Source: CAZQEZ01 sp964592475 (GTDB lineage Bacteria > Bacteroidota > Bacteroidia > Cytophagales > Cyclobacteriaceae). Taken from it: a stretch of 12,448 bases of DNA. Below are positions 7,027 through 12,448 of this stretch, piece after piece. The stretch lies in contig CAZQEZ010000124.1 of assembly GCA_964592475.1 (NCBI GenBank), forward strand, positions 1-12,448, in the 5' to 3' direction. A program made the position numbers and the translations under genes. Below the pieces are notes generated by a model that searched no databases, had not been told where the DNA came from, and saw only the letters and a list, made by a program, of their open reading frames with translations. Position 1 is the first letter of the stretch, and the number at the start of each line of letters is the position of its first letter.

Positions 7027-7917
7027 TTACCGGTGAAAACTCTGGCTGATGAATTTTAGGCCGGCATAAATTCCAGTGCGCCAATACTCCCAACTATGGT
7101 TACCGTCTCTTACCCGGTATTCATGGTCAATACCTCTTTCGCGCAAAATAATATGCATTGAAGAATTGCCTTTGTAAAGAAAGTCATCATCGCCACAGTC
7201 AATATACCAGCGTACTTTATTTAAAGTTTCAACAGGCATATTTTCAGCTTGATAAATAGTGTTGTATTTTTTCCATTGACCTGTAAGGCGTTCCTCTCCT
7301 TGCAGTCCTTTACCTAATAAATCACTATACAACCTGTCAAAATTTTCTTGCGACATATCTACAATTTCTTCTTTACTGCGATAAGCACTGCTAAATGCAG
7401 CACAAGCGCCAAACATGTCAGGATGTCTCATGGCTAAAATAGTAGCGCCATAACCACCCATCGATAAACCTGAAATTCCACGAAATTCTTTTTTGGATCG
7501 AATTCTATATTTTTTCTCTATTTCCGGTATAAATTCTTGGATAAACATATCCTCCCAACGCATCTTTCCCGCGTAATCATTTATATAAAATGTAACGCCG
7601 CCATCAGGCATCACAATAATTGCAGGTGCTATATCGCCCTTTTGAATTCCATGATCTGCAGAAGTATTTACATGTCCAAATTGCACCCAAGCAGTCTCAT
7701 TATCCGAATAGCCATGCAATAAATATACAACCGGGTAGCTGCGATTGCTTGTTTTATAATCTGAGGGCAAATAAATTGAATAGTTTACGTCCTTACCTAA
7801 AATTTTGCTATCTAAAGATAAGCCTTCTAATACTTGCCCTTGAAATGGTGATTGAGCAGAAACAGCAATAACAGTAATGAAAACAATAAAAAAGATGCTT
7901 GAAAATATTTTTTTCAT
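7027..7917 (-). CDS. Secreted esterase D-type alpha/beta-hydrolase
   Basis: A 296-residue protein of the putative esterase family (Pfam PF00756 type), the alpha/beta-hydrolase group that includes feruloyl, acetylxylan and tributyrin esterases. An N-terminal signal peptide is clear: two lysines, a hydrophobic run at 4-20 and a likely cleavage after VSA (about 19-21), so it acts in the periplasm or outside. The catalytic triad can be read: S152 in the nucleophile elbow GLSMGG (150-155), D245 in CGDDDFLY, and H274 in DGNHSW; LLHG at 67-70 supplies the oxyanion hole. I chose ATG at 7917, where the signal peptide begins, rather than a TTG 11 codons upstream. Substrate is unknown; carbohydrate esters are the usual targets of relatives. 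It is a single gene, convergent with thyA and divergent from the quinoprotein dehydrogenase. Confidence 0.88.
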   Translation of the reverse strand: MKKIFSSIFFIVFITVIAVSAQSPFQGQVLEGLSLDSKILGKDVNYSIYLPSDYKTSNRSYPVVYLLHGYSDNETAWVQFGHVNTSADHGIQKGDIAPAIIVMPDGGVTFYINDYAGKMRWEDMFIQEFIPEIEKKYRIRSKKEFRGISGLSMGGYGATILAMRHPDMFGACAAFSSAYRSKEEIVDMSQENFDRLYSDLLGKGLQGEERLTGQWKKYNTIYQAENMPVETLNKVRWYIDCGDDDFLYKGNSSMHIILRERGIDHEYRVRDGNHSWEYWRTGIYAGLKFISQSFHR

Positions 7918-7954
7918 AATTCGTTTATGTATATAAGTTAATTTTTTCAAAAGT

Positions 7955-7972
7955 TATTGATTAATATCAATA
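7955..7972. promoter_or_regulatory. AT-rich dyad between the esterase and dehydrogenase genes
   Basis: TATTGAT (7955-7961) and ATCAATA (7966-7972) are perfect 7-base inverted arms separated by TAAT. The site lies in the 215-base divergent region, 37 bases upstream of the esterase ATG. Symmetry and position fit an operator for a dimeric regulator, but AT-rich dyads also arise by chance. No exact TAnnTTTG promoter motif was found in this region; the nearest rightward form is CATATTTG at 8074-8081. Confidence 0.25.
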
Positions 7973-8132
7973 CTAATAATAATAAAATTGAAAGTTAAAC
8001 ATTTCACTTTTATTAAGCCAGCAAATGGTTTAATTGATGCAAATTTACATTTTCAACAAATTTGTTTAACAATCATATTTGTCAATTACCTATTTATAGC
8101 TACTTTTAAATCAAATTAAAAAAATTAGATTA

Positions 8133-10286
8133 ATGAAAAAACATATCTTTTTCAGCTTGATAGTAATTTACCTGTTTGGATGTACTGAGGTTGAGAAAAA
8201 GAAAGAAAACCCTGAAAATTATGATTGGTCGTCTTATTTGGGTGGAGATAATAGAAATCATTTTGCACCATTGGATCAAATTAATGTTGATAATGTAGAC
8301 CAACTTGAATTGGCCTGGCAATACCAATCCGAAAACGGGGATAGTACCCGGATGGGCCAAATACAGTGTAATCCACTAATAATTGATGGCGTTCTTTATG
8401 GAACCTCGCCTACTTTGAAAATATTTGCCCTTAATGCAACAAATGGTGAAAAAATATGGGAATTCGATCATCAATCATCGGGAATAAATTATGGGATGAA
8501 TGTTAATCGAGGTGTAACTTTTCATCAACGGAAACAGCGAATATTTTTTTCTGCCGGCCCATATCTGTACGCTTTAAACGCTGCTGATGGTAGCCTGGTC
8601 GAATCATTTGGCAATAATGGCAAGATAAATATGCGAGAAGGACTTATTAGTGGCAATCCTGATGATTTGTATGTAGTGGCTACTTCTCCGGGAGCTATTT
8701 TTAATGATAAGCTGATTATGGGTTTTCGGACTTTAGAAGCTATGGGAGCTGCTCCCGGGCATATAAGGGCTTACAATGTAGATACCGGTGAAATAGAATG
8801 GACATTTTACACAGTGCCTCAGCCGGGGCAATTCGGTTATCATACCTGGCCTGAAGATGCATATACTTATTCTGGCGGGGCTAATTCATGGGCCGGAGTT
8901 AGTTTAGATAGCGAAAGAGGTATTGTTTATGTGCCAACCGGATCAGCTGTTTATGATTTTTATGGAGCCAATCGAAAAGGTGCCAATCTTTTTGCTAATA
9001 GCCTACTGGCGCTAAATGCCGAAACTGGGCAGAGGAAATGGCATTTCCAACTGGTACATCATGATATTTGGGACCGAGATGCACCAGCACCACCTAACTT
9101 AGTAACAGTGATGCATAAAGGTAGGCCTACTCCAGCCGTAGCTCAAATAACCAAACATGCTTATGTTTTCTTATTTAACCGAATTACTGGTGAGCCTTTA
9201 TTTCCAATTAATGAAGAACCCGTGCCTACTGAAACAGCTTTGATTGGAGAAGAACCCTGGCCAACACAACCAATACCTGCTAAGCCACCTCCATTTGCTC
9301 CACAAGTATTTAGGCGTGATATGATTTCTAAAATAGATTCATCGATATATCCGCAGTTAGTTGAAAAATGGGAAAAAACGAAATCATTTGCCCAATTTAC
9401 TCCTCCAAGTTTTGAAGGTACCATGATTTTCCCGGGCTTTGATGGCGGTGGCGAATGGGGAGGGGCCGCGGTAGATGAAAATGGAATTATGTATGTAAAT
9501 GGCAGCGTAATGCCATGGATACTTGCCATGGTAGAAACAGGAGCTGCTTTTCAAAAAGGAGAGCAACCCACTACTACTCATGAATTAGGTCAACAAGTAT
9601 ATAATCTACAGTGTGCTGTCTGTCATGGAGATGATATGAACGGTGATGGCGGAGGTTCTTATCCTTCACTTATTGGGGTGGATCAGAACTATGACAAAGA
9701 CTCTATGATGGCATTGTTGAACCTAGGAAAGGGTATGATGCCTGCCTTTAATCATATTGGTCAAAAGCAGAAGTTGGCGGTTATTGATTTTCTGCTAAAA
9801 AAGGAAGTAGAAGTTGAGATTGATAATGTGCATGATTTGGGAATGGATAAAAATGTGTTGCCCTACCGCTCAACAGGATATAATAAATTTGTTGATCAAA
9901 ACGGTTACCCGGCAGTGCAACCACCTTGGGGAACCCTTAACGCCATTGATTTAAATGAGGGAAAAATTTTATGGCAAGTACCATTAGGAGAGTTTTCGGA
10001 ACTAACTACCAAAGGTATACCCAAAACCGGTACAGAAAATTATGGCGGTCCAACTGTCACTACCGGAGACATCATTTTTATTGCTGCGAGTAAAGACGAG
10101 CATATTCGAGCCTTTGATAGAAATTCTGGACAGGAATTATGGAAATATAAACTACCTGCAGGTGGGTATGCTACTCCAAGTACCTACATGGTAGATGGTG
10201 TGCAGTACTTAGTAATTGCTAGCGGAGGTGATAAAATGGGTACAGCCAAGGGGGACAGCTACCTGGCCTTTAAATTAAAAAAATGA
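8133..10286 (+). CDS. PQQ-dependent dehydrogenase lipoprotein with inserted cytochrome c domain
   Basis: The 717-residue protein is a quinoprotein beta-propeller dehydrogenase of the membrane glucose/quinate dehydrogenase type. It begins with a lipoprotein signal: MKK, a hydrophobic run, and lipobox LFGC with C17 as the acylated residue. Propeller blade motifs ending in Trp recur at 99-109 (ALNATNGEKIW), 213-223, 293-303, 603-614 and 660-670. LVHHDIWDRDAP at 307-318 matches the region of membrane glucose dehydrogenase that holds the catalytic Asp. A cytochrome c domain sits inside the propeller at about 484-558: heme site CAVCH at 494-498 and a likely axial Met in GMMPAF (M535 or M536). Electrons would pass from PQQ to heme and on to a respiratory acceptor, at the cell envelope. 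The substrate (sugar or alcohol) is not readable. No PQQ synthesis genes occur in the window. Confidence 0.9.
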   Translation: MKKHIFFSLIVIYLFGCTEVEKKKENPENYDWSSYLGGDNRNHFAPLDQINVDNVDQLELAWQYQSENGDSTRMGQIQCNPLIIDGVLYGTSPTLKIFALNATNGEKIWEFDHQSSGINYGMNVNRGVTFHQRKQRIFFSAGPYLYALNAADGSLVESFGNNGKINMREGLISGNPDDLYVVATSPGAIFNDKLIMGFRTLEAMGAAPGHIRAYNVDTGEIEWTFYTVPQPGQFGYHTWPEDAYTYSGGANSWAGVSLDSERGIVYVPTGSAVYDFYGANRKGANLFANSLLALNAETGQRKWHFQLVHHDIWDRDAPAPPNLVTVMHKGRPTPAVAQITKHAYVFLFNRITGEPLFPINEEPVPTETALIGEEPWPTQPIPAKPPPFAPQVFRRDMISKIDSSIYPQLVEKWEKTKSFAQFTPPSFEGTMIFPGFDGGGEWGGAAVDENGIMYVNGSVMPWILAMVETGAAFQKGEQPTTTHELGQQVYNLQCAVCHGDDMNGDGGGSYPSLIGVDQNYDKDSMMALLNLGKGMMPAFNHIGQKQKLAVIDFLLKKEVEVEIDNVHDLGMDKNVLPYRSTGYNKFVDQNGYPAVQPPWGTLNAIDLNEGKILWQVPLGEFSELTTKGIPKTGTENYGGPTVTTGDIIFIAASKDEHIRAFDRNSGQELWKYKLPAGGYATPSTYMVDGVQYLVIASGGDKMGTAKGDSYLAFKLKK

Positions 10287-10300
10287 GCTGTTTACTATAG

Positions 10301-10345
10301 CTATTGATGAGATTAAAAGTTAAATTTTTTTAATCTCGTCAATAG
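10301..10345. terminator. 18-bp inverted repeat shared by the convergent dehydrogenase and Rpn genes
   Basis: The arms 10301-10318 and 10328-10345 pair over 18 bases with one G-T wobble, around a 9-base loop. The left arm lies after the dehydrogenase stop; the loop holds the Rpn stop codon (10322-10320); the right arm is the Rpn gene's last codons. It can form on either transcript. A long T-run lies at the loop-side end of the stem instead of after it, so it is a hairpin of probable terminator role rather than a canonical one. Confidence 0.65.
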
Positions 10346-11234
10346 TTAATCCAGTATAATTTACAATTTTATCTAATGGCTCGCCGGCATTTTTCATGGC
10401 TGAGGCAATTGCAATTTTGCCTTTTTTCAGTCCTTTTTCCACTCCTTTTTCCACTCCTTTTTCCAGTCCTTTTTCCAGTCCTTCTTCAAATCCTTCTTCC
10501 ATTCCTGCTTTTTTACCTTCTTTAATAGCGAATTCTCTAATGGAATAATTATCCCACATGTTTTTTAAGCTTTCGTCATAAGTTCTCATTTCTTCTTTAT
10601 TTAACTGAGCAATATTGGCTAAATTAACAAATAATTCAAACGTTTCACCTTCCAGCCATTCAGGTTCTTTTTTTAAATTAGGAAGATTATTTAATAAATA
10701 CATCCAATAATCAAATTTAGTTTCAAGCTCACTTTCTTTTTTATTGAATTTAGGCATCTCAAGATATACCAGGTTGAGCTTTTCGTAGAATATATTGCCA
10801 GTTACTTTATCAATTAAAGCCACTTGCCTTACCATTGACTTTTGCACATCGAAAGTAAAGTTTAGAATACCTACAAAAAAAACGTGATTTAATTGGTAGT
10901 TCCAACCAGAAATTTGAGGGGCTTGCTCTTGAATAGGAAAGGTGCTGTAAAATAGAGACCGATCTTTGAAAAATTCTTGAGGTAAATTTTGAAGTTCAAT
11001 AATAAAGCTCTTGCCAGACTCATCAGTGCAGAATAAATCAAACACAGCTCCTCGGTCTTGCTTTCCTTTACCTCTTTTTACCGGATCAGAATAGGTCAAG
11101 TCTATTATTTTAACAAACTCGTCATTTTCATAACGCAATACCGTATTGAGAAAATCAATTGCAATTTCCTTTCTTGTTCCAAAAAGCTTTTTAAATCCAA
11201 AATCTGTAAAAGGATTGATGTATTTTCCTTTCAT
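10320..11234 (-). CDS. Rpn family recombination-promoting nuclease / PD-(D/E)xK nuclease family transposase-like protein
   Basis: The 304-residue protein starts with the family signature YINPFTDFGFKKLFG (5-19) of the Rpn/PDDEXK_2 family. The PD-(D/E)xK core is visible as D66 in VFDLFC and E80-x-Q82 in IIELQN, a common E-x-Q variant of the site, so nuclease activity is plausible. Residues 248-272 are a repeated E-K-G-L/V tetrad linker (EEGLEKGLEKGVEKGVEKG), followed by a small C-terminal domain with GEPLDKIVNYTGLTIDEIKK, a helix-turn-helix-like tail typical of the family. E. coli relatives act as DNA endonucleases and have been linked to recombination and phage defence; no transposition is implied. 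The gene is AT-rich: about 28% G+C over 10561-10800. It stands alone, divergent by 64 bases from the DUF4380 gene and convergent with the dehydrogenase. Internal ATGs at codons 216, 226 and 245 could give a shorter C-terminal product. Confidence 0.9.
   Translation of the reverse strand: MKGKYINPFTDFGFKKLFGTRKEIAIDFLNTVLRYENDEFVKIIDLTYSDPVKRGKGKQDRGAVFDLFCTDESGKSFIIELQNLPQEFFKDRSLFYSTFPIQEQAPQISGWNYQLNHVFFVGILNFTFDVQKSMVRQVALIDKVTGNIFYEKLNLVYLEMPKFNKKESELETKFDYWMYLLNNLPNLKKEPEWLEGETFELFVNLANIAQLNKEEMRTYDESLKNMWDNYSIREFAIKEGKKAGMEEGFEEGLEKGLEKGVEKGVEKGLKKGKIAIASAMKNAGEPLDKIVNYTGLTIDEIKKI
10428..10511. repeat. 12-bp tandem repeat inside the Rpn gene
   Basis: Five units of CAGTCCTTTTTC-type sequence run from 10428 to 10487 (units differ at one or two positions), followed by two more decayed units to 10511. 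Each unit encodes four residues of the E-K-G-L/V linker on the minus strand, so unit gain or loss keeps the frame. The two central units are identical to each other, as are the first and fourth. Confidence 0.9.
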
Positions 11235-11298
11235 TTGCGTGACATAAATTTTAAATAAACGTTTTACAAGAATACTAAATTAATTAATTATTATATAC

Positions 11299-12111
11299 AT
11301 GTGGTTAGGATTGTCTATTTATATGCATCTTCTTTTTTTTTCGATTCAGGATTCAATACAGATCAATCATAAGAAGCTTATAATTGAAGTAGCACCACAA
11401 ATAGGTGGTAGAATATCATCATTGCAATATAATGATCTGGAAGTATTGAAAATTAAGCGTGATGATGAACATATTATGTGGGGCAGCACTTTGTGGCCAG
11501 CACCGCAGCATGCCTGGAACTGGCCTCCCCCGCCAGCCTTAGACAAAATGCCTTACGAAATAGTAGAAAGTAATGACCAAATAATTAAAGTTTGCAGTAA
11601 TAACAATGCCTACCTGGGGTTACAATTGTGTAAAACCATATCGCCGGTAGCTGGAAAGTCGGCTTTCGAAATCACCTATTCTTATATCAATAATGGCAGT
11701 AAAAGCATAGCTATTGGGTTTTGGGAAAATACTCGGGTGCCGTTTAATGGTAAAGCTTATTGGCTTAATGATAGTACTGGAGAGTTATCTAATCTTGAAT
11801 TTACAGAAGAACTGACACGGTCAAAAAAAATTTTCATTGACCATGCCAAACCAATACTGGCATACCGAAATCAGGGCCTTCTTTTTATTAAAATTTTTCC
11901 TGTAGTAACTACAATAGATATTGCTCCTGAACAAAGTCCAATTGAGATTTATTACGATCCGAACAATAAATTTGTGGAGCTGGAAAATCACTCAAAATAT
12001 ACAACGATAGCTCCAGGTGAAGAAATGAATTACCAGGTGACTTGGTATTTGATGCCTGTAGAGGCAGGAGATACTGTGAAAAAGATGATTGCAGAAATTA
12101 TAAACCAGTAA
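11299..12111 (+). CDS. DUF4380-like protein with galactose-mutarotase-type beta-sandwich
   Basis: The 270-residue protein resembles the DUF4380 family, predicted to share the galactose mutarotase/glycoside-hydrolase beta-sandwich fold; no enzyme activity is assigned. Seen: QIGGRISSLQYND at 34-46, the start pattern of mutarotase-like folds; GSTLWPAPQ at 62-70 followed by WNWPPPP at 73-79; and VELENHSKYTTIAPGE near 226-241 leading to VTWYL, which resembles the C-terminal part of aldose-epimerase-like domains. The N-terminus has a short hydrophobic stretch (2-15) with no basic residue before it, so it is at best a poor signal peptide or anchor. ATG at 11299 is the first in frame; Met9 is an alternative start. 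The gene is divergent from the Rpn gene across 64 bases. I infer a carbohydrate-binding or processing role from fold alone. Confidence 0.75.
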   Translation: MWLGLSIYMHLLFFSIQDSIQINHKKLIIEVAPQIGGRISSLQYNDLEVLKIKRDDEHIMWGSTLWPAPQHAWNWPPPPALDKMPYEIVESNDQIIKVCSNNNAYLGLQLCKTISPVAGKSAFEITYSYINNGSKSIAIGFWENTRVPFNGKAYWLNDSTGELSNLEFTEELTRSKKIFIDHAKPILAYRNQGLLFIKIFPVVTTIDIAPEQSPIEIYYDPNNKFVELENHSKYTTIAPGEEMNYQVTWYLMPVEAGDTVKKMIAEIINQ

Positions 12112-12183
12112 CTCCAATCTTTAAAATATTACCTAAACAAGAATAATTAATTCATTTCAAAAATTAAACTCGCTTTTCTCCCG

Positions 12184-12448
12184 TCACTTCTCCATTACGT
12201 AAAATAAATCCAAACTGGTTCCTGGCGACTCGCTCACCAGGTAGTCATGGTGCGTGATAGATTTTACCAAATCGTTATCGGTCGTTTTCAATTTATTGCG
12301 GTTCATGCGGTTGAGCAATTCATAAGGCAGGCGAAGCACAAAGTTTGGTAAACGGTATTGCAGGCTTAACACATCGTAGCGGGTAATTCGATATACGGAG
12401 GCCTTGTTCATAGCGTAGTATTCCATCACCTTCTCATTGCCGGCAATG
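12184..12448 (-). CDS. C-terminal fragment of an unrecognised protein, 5' end outside the window
   Basis: The minus strand is open from the right edge of the window to a TGA at 12186-12184, giving 88 codons without an internal stop. A GTG at 12429 is not the likely start, because the frame continues upstream to the window edge (codons for I-A-G-N-E-K precede it). The tail is rich in Tyr, Arg and Leu (LPNFVLRLPYELLNRMNRNK) and ends DLFYVMEK. A strand-like ending of this kind occurs in class I SAM-dependent methyltransferases, but I cannot assign a family. It converges on the DUF4380 gene across 72 AT-rich bases in which I see no clear terminator. Confidence 0.65.
   Translation of the reverse strand, partial: IAGNEKVMEYYAMNKASVYRITRYDVLSLQYRLPNFVLRLPYELLNRMNRNKLKTTDNDLVKSITHHDYLVSESPGTSLDLFYVMEK

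Noticed and set aside
7918..7950. Upstream extension of the esterase from a TTG (11 more residues)
   Set aside because: It would place extra residues before a clear signal peptide that begins at the ATG at 7917.
9161..9581. Open frames antisense to the dehydrogenase gene
   Set aside because: They lie wholly inside a well-supported gene, have low-complexity Ser/Pro/Gly composition, and show no domain or start signal.
10428..10511. Tandem 12-bp units considered as a CRISPR or iteron array
   Set aside because: Units abut with no spacers and encode a regular protein linker, so they are coding repeats.
10320..11234. Rpn gene considered as part of an insertion sequence
   Set aside because: No terminal inverted repeats, target-site duplication or second transposase gene are seen; the inverted repeat at its 3' end is a local hairpin and has no counterpart at the 5' end.

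Overview
The window looks like a chromosomal segment of a Bacteroidota bacterium, most likely from the Cytophagales/Flammeovirgaceae side. The evidence is indirect: an AT-rich genome, leaders mostly without Shine-Dalgarno sequences, matches to the Bacteroidota -7 promoter element TAnnTTTG upstream of several genes, a PIN-PhoH fusion of the type common in this phylum, and a PQQ/heme lipoprotein dehydrogenase. No 16S gene or other decisive marker is present, so the assignment is an inference.

Layout: 1-333 is gene-free except for a minus-strand terminator. At 334-1536 (-) lies L-2-hydroxyglutarate dehydrogenase (lhgO), divergent from an acetyl-CoA hydrolase/CoA-transferase at 1665-2939 (+). Three minus-strand genes follow, reading phoH (5978-4623), a beta-phosphoglucomutase-like HAD phosphatase (4619-3963, only 3 bases after phoH), then a ROK sugar kinase (3882-2971); they are probably one transcription unit. 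Thymidylate synthase (6192-6986, +) is divergent from phoH and converges on a secreted esterase (7917-7027, -). The esterase is divergent from a large lipoprotein quinoprotein dehydrogenase with an inserted cytochrome c domain (8133-10286, +). An AT-rich Rpn-family PD-(D/E)xK nuclease gene (11234-10320, -) converges on the dehydrogenase. A DUF4380-type beta-sandwich protein (11299-12111, +) and the 3' end of an unrecognised minus-strand gene (12184-12448) close the window.

Most genes are metabolic housekeeping: 2-hydroxyglutarate disposal, acyl-CoA handling, hexose phosphorylation and sugar-phosphate dephosphorylation or isomerisation, dTMP synthesis, and periplasmic ester hydrolysis and sugar or alcohol oxidation. 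I see no defence island, prophage, CRISPR array, IS element, tRNA or rRNA. The least ordinary locus is the Rpn nuclease gene. It is far richer in AT than its neighbour (about 28% G+C against 44% in equal samples), carries a 12-bp in-frame tandem repeat, has internal ATG codons that could give a separate C-terminal protein, and ends in a long inverted repeat shared with the dehydrogenase gene. thyA has a similar 3' hairpin; in both, the stop codon sits in the loop and the 5' arm is coding sequence.
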